Assembly (NCBI RefSeq): GCF_001485435.1
Contig: NZ_BCMS01000001.1
Coordinates: forward strand, 319,501-383,500
Source: Deinococcus grandis
GTDB lineage: Bacteria; Deinococcota; Deinococci; Deinococcales; Deinococcaceae
Length of the DNA stretch: 64,000 nt
Direction of reading: 5' to 3'
Shown: positions 47,374-54,892 of the stretch, piece after piece
Numbering within the stretch: position 1 is the first letter of the stretch
Layout of the letters: each line of letters starts with the position of its first letter
Position numbers and translations under genes: made by a program
The notes under the pieces: model-generated
What the model was told of the DNA's origin: nothing
Seen by the model: the letters and a program-made list of their open reading frames with translations, nothing else
Database searches by the model: none

Positions 47374-48272
47374 GCGCCCTCACCCTCCGCGCTGTCCGCG
47401 CCGCCGGGGGCGGGACGGGCCGTGCCGCCGGACGCCACGCGGTCGCGGAACGCCGCGAGTTCCGGGAAGTCCGCCTGACCGTCCACGTTCAGGAGCAGCG
47501 TGGGCTTGTGCTGCCGCTCCGCGAGGCGGGACAGCGCGCTGGCGGTCGCGCCGTCCCGCGCGCCGCTCACGAACACGAAGCCCTTCACGGCGCCCTTGCC
47601 GCCCAGCAGCGACACCGCGCCGAACAGTTCACGGTCCCCGGCGGTCGCGCGGGGCTGCTCCATGCGCTCGGCGCGCTTCAGGACGTCCGCGACCGGCAGC
47701 TCATGGCTGAACACGCCGTACAGGCCCAGGTCGTCCAGCGCCGCGCGCAGCGGAGCGGCCACCAGCGGCTCGCTCAGCAGGGCGCGCGGGCCGATCACGG
47801 CGACCGTCGCGCGGCTCGCGCGGGTCAGGGCGGGCTGCGCGGCGCGCGGGTCCTGCGCCATGGGCCGCACCTTCTCCAGCGCCAGCCGCACCCGACCGGC
47901 GTTCTGCGACACGCGCAGGCCCAGCTCGGTCGCGGCGCCCTCCAGGCCCTCGGGACCGTCGGGCACGCCGATCAGGGTGGGCAGGCCGCTGATGCGCCGC
48001 GCGAGCAGGTCGGGCAGCGCCTCGCTCCAGGCGTCGCCGCTCGCGGCGGGCCACTGCGCGATCAGCACGGCGTCCACGCGGCCCATCGACAGGATGCGGC
48101 CCAGCGCGAGCTGCACGCCCAGCGGTTCGTTCGGCAGGCTCTCGCGGCCCAGCGTCAGGGCCTCCGTGTCGTCCAGGGCGGGCAGAACCGGCTCGGAGCC
48201 CAGTTCCTTCAGGAACGCCGCCCAGTAGCCCGGGAGGCGCGCGGCGTGAGTTTCAAGCAGACCAACCCTCAT
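47370..48272 (-). CDS. Uncharacterised protein, possibly 2-hydroxyacyl-CoA dehydratase-like fold
   Basis: A 300-residue soluble protein. The first 80 residues (VGLLETHAARLPGYWAAFLK, then LTLGRESLPNEPLGVQLALGRIL) resemble the start of 2-hydroxyacyl-CoA dehydratase/DUF2229-type iron-sulfur proteins, but the cluster-binding cysteines are missing and there is no cysteine in the protein, so it cannot be that enzyme. Later part has alternating beta/alpha segments and ends in a Gly/Pro-rich tail. Function unknown; first gene of an operon with a small membrane protein and a phosphatidyltransferase. Confidence 0.65.
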   Translation of the reverse strand: MRVGLLETHAARLPGYWAAFLKELGSEPVLPALDDTEALTLGRESLPNEPLGVQLALGRILSMGRVDAVLIAQWPAASGDAWSEALPDLLARRISGLPTLIGVPDGPEGLEGAATELGLRVSQNAGRVRLALEKVRPMAQDPRAAQPALTRASRATVAVIGPRALLSEPLVAAPLRAALDDLGLYGVFSHELPVADVLKRAERMEQPRATAGDRELFGAVSLLGGKGAVKGFVFVSGARDGATASALSRLAERQHKPTLLLNVDGQADFPELAAFRDRVASGGTARPAPGGADSAEGEGA

Positions 48273-48286
48273 TCTGAACAGTGTAC

Positions 48287-48326
48287 CCGCGCGCGGGGGG
48301 CCAGGTGTCCAGGGCCCTGCGCGCGG
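48287..48326 (-). terminator. Possible hairpin downstream of UPF0114 gene
   Basis: CCGCGCGCGGGGGGCC and GGGCCCTGCGCGCGG can form a GC-rich stem just after the UPF0114 stop, with mismatches. No T-run. Confidence 0.35.
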
Positions 48327-48333
48327 CGGGACC

Positions 48334-49038
48334 TCAGCCGCTGCCTTCCTGGGCGTCCACCTTGCCCTCCTGCTTGGCCTGGGTGGCCTGCTCGGCGACC
48401 TCGACCTCGTGATCGTCGATGTGGCGCTGCTCGGTGTGGTTCTCGAACAGCTCCTGCCGCGCGCGGACCTTCGACTGCGGCTGCCCCAGGTCGCCGCCGC
48501 TGCCCCGGTGCACCCGCTGGAAGAACACCAGCGCGCCCCCCGCCAGCGCCAGCGCCCCCGCGAAGTACAGCGTGTCCAGCGGCTTGTCCCAGCGCACGAA
48601 ATGCTCCAGGAACGTCACGCCCAGAATCACGATGATCACCGACACGACCTTCTGCTCCAGATCCGCGAGGCTCTCGACGCCCAGCGCGGACGTCAGGTTC
48701 AGCGGCGTGATGAACAGCGAGTACAGCCCCACCCCGATCAGGTAGAACACCACCGCCTTGAGCATGGTGCTCACGATCTCCAGGAATTCCACGGCCAGCC
48801 GCCCCTGCTGACTGGCGATGCCCTGCGTGAACGTGTCCCGCCAGGAATCCCAGATGGTGTGCAGCGCCAGCAGCGTCCCCTGCAGGAACAGGCTGAACGA
48901 CACGAGCAGCACGGCGATCACCGCGATCAGCACCACGAAGCGCGTGCGGCCGATGATCTCGCTGAACCACTCCCGCTTGGACGGTTCGGGGTTCGGGGAG
49001 CGCGGGGCAGAGGAGGGGCGGGTCACGCCCCCCATCAT
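48334..49038 (-). CDS. UPF0114 (YqhA-like) membrane protein
   Basis: A membrane protein of about 234 residues. After a short Ser/Pro-rich N-terminus come four predicted helices (FVVLIAVIAVLLVSFSLFL, then one in MLKAVVFYLIGVGLYSLFI, one in VVSVIIVILGVTFLEHFV and LYFAGALALAGGALVFF), with LNLTSALGVESLADLEQKV between, the typical UPF0114 pattern. The C-terminus is a charged cytoplasmic tail. Function is unknown. Start choice is ambiguous: ATG at 49038 or 49035, or GTG at 49026. Divergent from the APH-like gene. Confidence 0.8.
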   Translation of the reverse strand: MMGGVTRPSSAPRSPNPEPSKREWFSEIIGRTRFVVLIAVIAVLLVSFSLFLQGTLLALHTIWDSWRDTFTQGIASQQGRLAVEFLEIVSTMLKAVVFYLIGVGLYSLFITPLNLTSALGVESLADLEQKVVSVIIVILGVTFLEHFVRWDKPLDTLYFAGALALAGGALVFFQRVHRGSGGDLGQPQSKVRARQELFENHTEQRHIDDHEVEVAEQATQAKQEGKVDAQEGSG

Positions 49039-49116
49039 CCCGGGCCGCAGGGACGCGCGGTGGGGGCGGACCTTCACGCTTGCCTGAAGGTCAGGGCGGC
49101 TGCCAGACTGCCCGGC

Positions 49117-49902
49117 GTGACCGACGTTCCGGACCGCCCCACCCTGCCCGACGCCCTGAAACGCGTGCTGCCCGCCGCCCGCTGGGAACGCGTGAGCGGC
49201 GGCCAGAGCGGCGCGCAGGTCTGGCGATCCACCCGCCACGTGCTGAAGATGCAGCCCCGCACCCCGCACGCCACGAGCACGCTGCAACAGGAACGCGAGC
49301 GGCTCCGCTGGCTGGCCGGGCGCATCCCCGCCCCGCAGGTCGTGGCCTTCGAGACCGGGGCGGACCGGGACTTCCTGGCCATGACCCGCCTGACCGGCAT
49401 CCCCATGAGCCACCCCGACGCCCGGCTGCACCCCGAACGGGTCGTGAACCTCCTGGCGCGCGCGCTGCGCGAACTGCACGCCCTGCCCATCCGGGACTGC
49501 CCATTCCGGCAGACGCTGGACGTCACCCTGCCCCTGGCCCGCGAACGCGTGCAGGCCGGACTGATCGACGGCCAGGACTTCGACGACGACCACGCCGGAC
49601 GCAGCGCCACCAGTGTCTTCAACGAACTGGCCCGCACCCGCCCCGCCCAGGACGACCTCGTGGTCGCGCACGGCGACGCCACGCTGGACAACATCATCCT
49701 GAACGGCGAGTACGTCGAAGGCCTGATCGACGTGGGCCGCCTCGGCATCGCCGACCGGCACGCCGACCTGGCACTGGCCCACCGCAGCGTCCGCAGCGAA
49801 CTGGGCGAACGCTACGCCGGGATGTTCCTCGACCTGTACGGCCGCGCCCTCGTGGACGACACGAAACTCACGTACTACCGCCTGCACGACGAACTGTTCT
49901 GA
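49117..49902 (+). CDS. Aminoglycoside 3'-phosphotransferase-like kinase (APH(3') family)
   Basis: A 261-residue kinase that matches the APH(3') type closely in length and motifs: the catalytic HGDATLDN (185-192), the metal-binding IDVGRLGIADRHAD (about 204-217) and the C-terminal YYRLHDELF ending, as in kanamycin kinases. The glycine loop near SGGQSGAQVWR and the Lys in HVLKMQ complete the ATP site. It would inactivate kanamycin/neomycin if the substrate is conserved; it may instead act on a natural sugar. GTG at 49117. GC content is as the host, so it is not a recent transfer. No flanking insertion sequence. Confidence 0.9.
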   Translation: MTDVPDRPTLPDALKRVLPAARWERVSGGQSGAQVWRSTRHVLKMQPRTPHATSTLQQERERLRWLAGRIPAPQVVAFETGADRDFLAMTRLTGIPMSHPDARLHPERVVNLLARALRELHALPIRDCPFRQTLDVTLPLARERVQAGLIDGQDFDDDHAGRSATSVFNELARTRPAQDDLVVAHGDATLDNIILNGEYVEGLIDVGRLGIADRHADLALAHRSVRSELGERYAGMFLDLYGRALVDDTKLTYYRLHDELF

Positions 49903-49905
49903 ACC

Positions 49906-49979
49906 TGGAAGTGGGCAGTAGGAAGTGGTGAGCGGGGTGGGGGTTCCACCGTCCACTCACCACTTCCCACTTCCTGCCC
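49906..49979. repeat. Inverted repeat of the GTGGGGAGTGG family
   Basis: GGAAGTGGGCAGTAGGAAGTGG on the left and CCACTTCCCACTTCC on the right; the inner arms GGAAGTGGTGAG and CTCACCACTTCC pair perfectly. Lies between convergent genes and may terminate both. Confidence 0.75.
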
Positions 49980-50369
49980 TTACGCCTTGACCCAGCTGCG
50001 GAGGTAGTCGGCCATCAGTTCGCTGACGTTCACGCCGTCGCGGGTGGCCTTCTCGATCTGGGCGGCTTTCTCCTCGCGGGTGATGGGGAGCCAGAGGGCC
50101 ACGTACTCCTGGCCCCCTTCCTGCCTGAATTCCCCGCCCAGTTCATCGCGCTGCACGAATCCGGTCTTCTCCATGTCTTCCTCCGTCCCGGCCTGCATCA
50201 GCCAGTGGGTCACGCGGGCTTTCAGGAAACGCCACTCCCGGCCGACCTTGCGGCCCGGGATCTCACCACTCCGCACCAGGGTGTAGGCGGTGGTTTCGCT
50301 CACCTTCAGGTAGGCGGCCAGTTCCTCCAGGGTCAGCACCTCGTCCGTGGGGATGTTCGTCTCGTTCAT
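49980..50369 (-). CDS. Excisionase-type helix-turn-helix DNA-binding protein
   Basis: A 129-residue protein. Residues about 10-62 are an HTH_17/MerR-like excisionase domain: LTLEELAAYLKVSETTAYTLVRSGEIPGRKVGREWRF, in which the RVGREWRF wing is characteristic. The C-terminal half has WLPITREEKAAQIEKATRDGVNVSELMADYL, which resembles a ribbon-helix-helix-like dimerisation part. It may act as transcriptional regulator rather than excisionase, since no integrase is nearby. A very good Shine-Dalgarno AGGAGGTG lies five bases before the ATG. Divergent from the MMPL transporter, which it may control. Confidence 0.88.
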   Translation of the reverse strand: MNETNIPTDEVLTLEELAAYLKVSETTAYTLVRSGEIPGRKVGREWRFLKARVTHWLMQAGTEEDMEKTGFVQRDELGGEFRQEGGQEYVALWLPITREEKAAQIEKATRDGVNVSELMADYLRSWVKA

Positions 50370-50402
50370 TCCGGCACCTCCTCTCAGGTGAGGTTATCTT
50401 GC

Positions 50403-50442
50403 GCTATCTGATAGCTGATGTCAATAGATGGTGAAAGATGGT
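50403..50442. promoter_or_regulatory. Candidate operator between HTH gene and MMPL gene
   Basis: An AT-rich patch holding a perfect palindrome GCTATCTGATAGC (50403-50415) and two direct repeats AGATGGTG (50425-50432 and 50435-50442). Its position between a regulator gene and a divergent transporter gene suits an operator; which protein binds is not known. Confidence 0.45.
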
Positions 50443-50515
50443 GCCAATTGATGCCGAATGCGCTTCGTCGCATGCCCTCCGGTCTGCCCGGCCTGCCCGT
50501 GCTCTACTCGGGCTC

Positions 50516-52864
50516 ATGCGCACCCTCGGCCGACTCGTCTCCCGGCACCCCTGGGCGGTGCTGCTCGCGTGGCTGCTCGCCGCCGCCCTCAGCCTCCCCT
50601 TCGCTGCGCGCGCCCCCGCCGCCCTGACCGCCGACCCCGCCGGGGGCCTGACCGGGTCCGAAGCCACCCGCGTCACCGACCTTCTGCGCGACCGCTTCGG
50701 GGAACGCGACACGAACACCGTCGTCCTCGTCACCCGCAGCCAGCCGCCGCTGGGGACCCCCCAGGGCGACGCCACCTACCAGCGCTTCCTGGACGGCCTG
50801 GAGGACGTACCCGGCGTCACCCGCGTCACCGCCGCGCAGAGCGGCGGCCCCTACCGCACCCGCTCCGAGGACGGCACCCTGGCCCTGACCCTCGCGCAGA
50901 TTCCGCTGCTGGACGGCGCGAGCGACACCCTGCGCCGCGTGCGCGCCTACACCGCGCGGACAGAGAGCGCCGCGCTGGACATCCGCGTGACTGGCGGGCA
51001 GGCCATCGCCGACGACTTCACGCATTTCGCGGAGAGCGACACCAAACGCAGCGAACTCGTGGCCCTGCCGCTGATCGGCGCGCTGCTGCTCGTCGTGTTC
51101 GGCGCGCTCGTCGCCACCGGCCTCCCGCTGGCCGTCGGGGTGCTCAGCATCAGTGTCGCCATGGCCGCCCTGTACGGCCTGACGCACGTCATGGACGTCA
51201 GTACCTTCGCGCAAAGCGTGATCACCATGCTCGGCCTGGGCGCGGGCATCGACTACGCCCTGCTGATGGTCAACCGCTTCCGCGAGGAACTGAATAAAGA
51301 TGGCGGTGAGTCGCAGACGAACCCGACCGGAGGGAGCCGCCACAACGACCGGAGTTCAGGAGATGGACGGGCCACTGGTGCCGTTCCAGTGGGCCGGGAA
51401 TCGGAGGAATCCGGTCGCCCCCGCACGCCCGACCCGCGCCGCGCCGCCGAACGCACCGTGCAGACCGCCGGGCGCAGCGTCGCCTTCAGCGGCCTGACCG
51501 TCGCCATCGCCATGGCAGGCCTGATCCTCCCGCCGATCGCGTTCGTGCGCTCCATCGGGATCGGCGGGGTGCTGGCCGTGCTGCTGACGGTGCTGGCCAG
51601 CCTCACCGCGCTCCCGGCGCTGCTGGCGCTGCTGGGTGACCGCGTGAACCACCCGCGCTTCACCCGCCTGAGCTGGGCGCAGAGCGGCGCGGCCTCCGGC
51701 GCGTGGACGGCCTTCGCGCGGCGCGTCACCGCCCGCCCCTGGATCGCCGTGCTGAGCAGCACCGCCTTCCTGCTGCTGCTCGCCTCGCCCGCCCTGAACA
51801 TCCGCACCGGGTACGCCGGGGCGTGGGGGCTCACGCCCGGCGTGGAAAGCCGGGACACCCTGAAAGACGTCGAGGCGCTCGGCGCGGGCGGACTGCTCAG
51901 CCAGTTCGAGGTGATCCTCGACCTGAAGGGCCAGCGCTACACCCCGCAGGGCCGAGCGAAGTTCCAGGCGCTCGTGACGGACCTGCGCGCCCTGCCCGGC
52001 GTGAAGGGCGTCCTCAGCCCCTTCCTGACCCCCAGCGACCTCGCAGGCACGAGTGCCAGCAGCACCGACCAGCTCGCCGCGCTGAGCGCCCTGACCACCC
52101 GCTCCTTCAGCCGCGACCGGACCCTGCTGCGCGTCACCGTCATCCCCGACCGGACCCTCCCGGCCCGCGAGATTCCCGCCTTCGAACGGCAGATCCGGGG
52201 CACCATCGAGGCCAGCGGCTACGCCTACCTGCTCGGCGGTGCGCCCGTCGGCGGCGAGGAATTCAGCCGCGCCATCACCGACTCGCTGCCCACCGTCGTC
52301 CTTGCCGTCTTCGCGGGCACGTTCCTGCTGCTGATGGTCGCGTTCCGCAGCCTCCTGATCCCCCTGAAAAGCATCCTCATGAACGCCCTGACCGTCGGCG
52401 CCGCCATCGGCCTCGTCACCCTGATCGTGCAGGAGGGCGTCCTGGCCGCGCCCCTCGGCATTCCCGGCGACGTCGGCGTGCTCGACGCCAGCCTCCCGGT
52501 GCTGCTGTTCGCCGTGATGTTCGGCCTCAGCATGGACTACGAGATCTTCCTGCTCTCCCGCGTGCAGGAGGAATACCTCGCCGGACACCCCAACGACGAG
52601 GCTGTCGTGCTCGCCGTCGGCCACACCGCCCGCATCATCACCAGCGCCGCCATCATCATGTTCATCGTCTTTTCCGCCTTCATCTTCGGACGCGTCGTCG
52701 CCAGCAAGAGCATCGGCCTGGGCCTCGCCATCGCCGTCGCCCTCGACGCCACCCTCGTCCGCCTCGTCCTCGTGCCCGCCTTCCTCAAACTGGCCGGGAA
52801 GTGGAACTGGTGGCTGCCCGCATGGCTCGACAAACGCCTGCCGCACATCCGCCTCGAACACTGA
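50516..52864 (+). CDS. MMPL/RND-family transporter
   Basis: A 782-residue membrane protein with two six-helix halves. Each starts with a membrane helix (residues about 15-35), a periplasmic domain, then five clustered helices; the motif GLGAGIDYALLMVNRFREEL and the second-half equivalent MFGLSMDYEIFLLSRVQEEY mark the proton-relay helices. It exports lipids or drugs across the membrane by proton antiport. A low-complexity hydrophilic segment of about 50 residues (from NKDGGESQ to PDPRRAAE) is inserted between the first helix bundle and AERTVQTAG, where relatives usually have a few residues. ATG at 50516. Divergent from the HTH gene. Confidence 0.93.
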   Translation: MRTLGRLVSRHPWAVLLAWLLAAALSLPFAARAPAALTADPAGGLTGSEATRVTDLLRDRFGERDTNTVVLVTRSQPPLGTPQGDATYQRFLDGLEDVPGVTRVTAAQSGGPYRTRSEDGTLALTLAQIPLLDGASDTLRRVRAYTARTESAALDIRVTGGQAIADDFTHFAESDTKRSELVALPLIGALLLVVFGALVATGLPLAVGVLSISVAMAALYGLTHVMDVSTFAQSVITMLGLGAGIDYALLMVNRFREELNKDGGESQTNPTGGSRHNDRSSGDGRATGAVPVGRESEESGRPRTPDPRRAAERTVQTAGRSVAFSGLTVAIAMAGLILPPIAFVRSIGIGGVLAVLLTVLASLTALPALLALLGDRVNHPRFTRLSWAQSGAASGAWTAFARRVTARPWIAVLSSTAFLLLLASPALNIRTGYAGAWGLTPGVESRDTLKDVEALGAGGLLSQFEVILDLKGQRYTPQGRAKFQALVTDLRALPGVKGVLSPFLTPSDLAGTSASSTDQLAALSALTTRSFSRDRTLLRVTVIPDRTLPAREIPAFERQIRGTIEASGYAYLLGGAPVGGEEFSRAITDSLPTVVLAVFAGTFLLLMVAFRSLLIPLKSILMNALTVGAAIGLVTLIVQEGVLAAPLGIPGDVGVLDASLPVLLFAVMFGLSMDYEIFLLSRVQEEYLAGHPNDEAVVLAVGHTARIITSAAIIMFIVFSAFIFGRVVASKSIGLGLAIAVALDATLVRLVLVPAFLKLAGKWNWWLPAWLDKRLPHIRLEH

Positions 52865-52866
52865 AC

Positions 52867-52985
52867 AGAGGTTGTGGGGAGTAGGCCGTGGGGAGTGGGA
52901 AGGGCAAAAGAAAGGGGGCGACCGGCATCTGCGGTCGCCCCTCTGACTTCCTACAACCCACACCCCACTCCTCCCTGCCCACTTA
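52867..52985. repeat. GTGGGGAGTAGG-family inverted repeat with internal terminator-like hairpin
   Basis: The left arm GTTGTGGGGAGTAGG and right arm CCTACAACCCACACCCCAC enclose GGGGCGACCG / CGGTCGCCCC (52915-52941), a perfect 10-bp stem. It lies between the convergent MMPL and DedA genes and probably ends transcription. Confidence 0.7.
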
Positions 52986-53597
52986 CACCTCGGCGTGCTC
53001 CTGCTCGCGCTTGCGGCGCAGGAACCACGCCACAGCCGCCACCACCAGCACCCCCAGAATGATCTTGCTCGCCGGACCCACGTACTGCTCCACCCGGTCG
53101 TAATGCTCCCCCAGCAGGAACCCCGCCCCCGCCAGCAACGACGCCCACAAGCCCGACCCGATCGCGCTGAACAGCAGGAACTTCGGCATCGGCATCTCAC
53201 TCATGCCCGCCGGGAGACTCAGCAGCGACCGGATGCCCGGCACCATCCGCCCGAACAGCACCGCCTTCGACCCATGCCGGTCAAACCAGTCGTCCGCCTT
53301 CTTGATGTCCTTCCCACTCAGCGTCAACCACTTCCCGTGCTTATCCGCCCACGCCACCAGCCGGTCCTCACCGAACGCCCGCCCGATGTAATACAGCGGC
53401 AGCGTCCCGATCACACTCCCCAGCGTCCCCATCAGGATCACCAGCACCAGATTCAGATCCCCACGCGACGCCGCGAAGCCCGCCGACGGCATGATCAATT
53501 CACTCGGAATCGGCGGAAACACGTTCTCCAGCACCATCAACAGCAGGATCCCCAGGTACCCCATGCTGTCCATCAAATTCTGCACCCACTCGGCCAT
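52983..53597 (-). CDS. DedA family membrane protein
   Basis: A 204-residue DedA/SNARE-associated (VTT) protein. It shows ENVFPPIPSELIMPSAGF (re-entrant loop with the essential Glu and Pro), GTLGSVIGTLPLYYIGRAFG and FGRMVPGIRSLLSLPAGM with the conserved arginine, then a C-terminal membrane helix. DedA proteins flip phospholipid carriers such as undecaprenyl phosphate or phosphatidylethanolamine across the membrane. Start ATG at 53597. Divergent from the HAD gene, about 100 bases apart. Confidence 0.93.
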   Translation of the reverse strand: MAEWVQNLMDSMGYLGILLLMVLENVFPPIPSELIMPSAGFAASRGDLNLVLVILMGTLGSVIGTLPLYYIGRAFGEDRLVAWADKHGKWLTLSGKDIKKADDWFDRHGSKAVLFGRMVPGIRSLLSLPAGMSEMPMPKFLLFSAIGSGLWASLLAGAGFLLGEHYDRVEQYVGPASKIILGVLVVAAVAWFLRRKREQEHAEV

Positions 53598-53699
53598 ACC
53601 CCCGAGCGTACCCGCCCCACCACAGGGCAAGCGTCCACCCAAAGTGAAGCCCACTTCACGCACGACCGCCCCCCACCCCCCACCCCCTACACTCGGCGC

Positions 53700-54350
53700 A
53701 TGACCATCAAAGCCGTGATCTTCGACTTCGACGGCACCATCCTCGACACCGAAACCCCCGAATTCACCCACTGGCAGGCCCTCTACCACCAACACGACCG
53801 CCAGCTGAACCTCAGCGACTGGCAACGCGGCATCGGCACCTGGGACGCCTTCGACCCCTGGCTCGGCCTCCCCGACAGCGTCCAACAGGACCGCCACGCC
53901 ACCCACGAACGCCTGCGCGCCGACATCCACCACACCATCGAACGCAGCGACCTCCGCCCCGGCGTCCGCCACGTCCTCGACGCCATCCGACCCGCCGGAC
54001 TCCGCCTCGCCCTCGCCACCAGCAGCGACCGCGCCTGGGTCACCCGCTGGCTCCACCACCACCACCTCTACGACCACTTCGAAACGCTCGCCACCCGCGA
54101 CGACGTCACCCGCGTCAAACCCCACCCCGAGCTCTACACCCTCGCCACCCACCAACTCGGCCTGCACCCCCACGAATGCCTCGCCGTCGAAGACAGCCTC
54201 AACGGCGCCACCGCCGCCGCCGCCGCCGGACTCCACGTCGTCGTCGTGCCCAACGACGTCACCCGCACACAAGCCTTCCTGCCCGAATGGGGGCGCGTCG
54301 AAGGGTACGAGGGGGGGCTGGAAGCCCTGCTGGGCACCGTTCGGGGGTGA
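53700..54350 (+). CDS. HAD superfamily phosphatase (beta-phosphoglucomutase/GS1-like)
   Basis: A 216-residue HAD hydrolase of subfamily IA: FDFDGTILDTE (nucleophile Asp and acid/base Asp), a helical cap (about 18-80), ALATSSD (motif II), KPHPE with motif III Lys, and AVEDSLNGATAAAAAG (motif IV, acid residues). Resembles beta-phosphoglucomutase and sugar phosphatases of the GS1 group; substrate unknown. Protein is unusually rich in His in the middle (HHHHLYDHF). ATG at 53700. Confidence 0.93.
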   Translation: MTIKAVIFDFDGTILDTETPEFTHWQALYHQHDRQLNLSDWQRGIGTWDAFDPWLGLPDSVQQDRHATHERLRADIHHTIERSDLRPGVRHVLDAIRPAGLRLALATSSDRAWVTRWLHHHHLYDHFETLATRDDVTRVKPHPELYTLATHQLGLHPHECLAVEDSLNGATAAAAAGLHVVVVPNDVTRTQAFLPEWGRVEGYEGGLEALLGTVRG

Positions 54351-54358
54351 AGTCGTGT

Positions 54359-54875
54359 GGCTGCGCCTGCGGCGGGCTGCCCCACCCCCCAGCCCCCTAC
54401 CCCAGAGGGGCAGGGGGGGCTTACGTTGGCACTGGGCAAGAGTTTTTACTCCTGCGGCGCGTTTGTGTTGGGCAGTAACGTATCCGGCTTCGACGCCATC
54501 CTCCGCCCCCCACGTTGGCCCGCGCGCTTCGCGCACGACGGCCGGTGGTGGTCTGCGTTCGGTGGCAGGGCAACCTGAAGCGATCCGCTGATCGACTTTG
54601 AAAACCACGCTTTTGCCAAAGCGAGAAAAGGTAGAACCTTGCGGCACGCACCAAGGTATGGGGCCAACCCATCGTCGTGGCAACGGAGCCCGTCGTGCGC
54701 GCAGCGCGCGGGGCGCACGCGGCGAGTTCGGAGGCATGCAGCCCCATCAGTGGCCGTCCCCGCCCCATACTCGCCGACCACCTCAGAGCAATACCTTGCC
54801 GAGCGCAGCGAAAGCTCCCCCTGCCCCTCTGGGGTAGGGGGCTGGGGGGTGGGGAAGCCCTCCGCAGACGCAGCC
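54359..54875. repeat. Long inverted-repeat element, about 520 bp
   Basis: Left arm at 54359-54422 (GGCTGCGCCTGCGG, then CCCCACCCCCCAGCCCCCTA, ending CAGGGGGGGCTT) matches the reverse complement of the right arm at 54812-54875 almost base for base over about 64 bp. The interior of about 390 bp has a patch of lower GC (about 54595-54645) and no gene with a ribosome binding site. Layout resembles a MITE or a two-ended repeat unit. It fills the 540-bp gap between HAD and RtcB genes. Confidence 0.85.
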
Positions 54876-54892
54876 CATCAACCGTCAGCTCG

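Noticed and set aside
49980..50369. True phage excisionase
   Set aside because: No integrase or phage gene is near, and the C-terminal extension is not typical for excisionases; a regulator of the divergent transporter is more likely.
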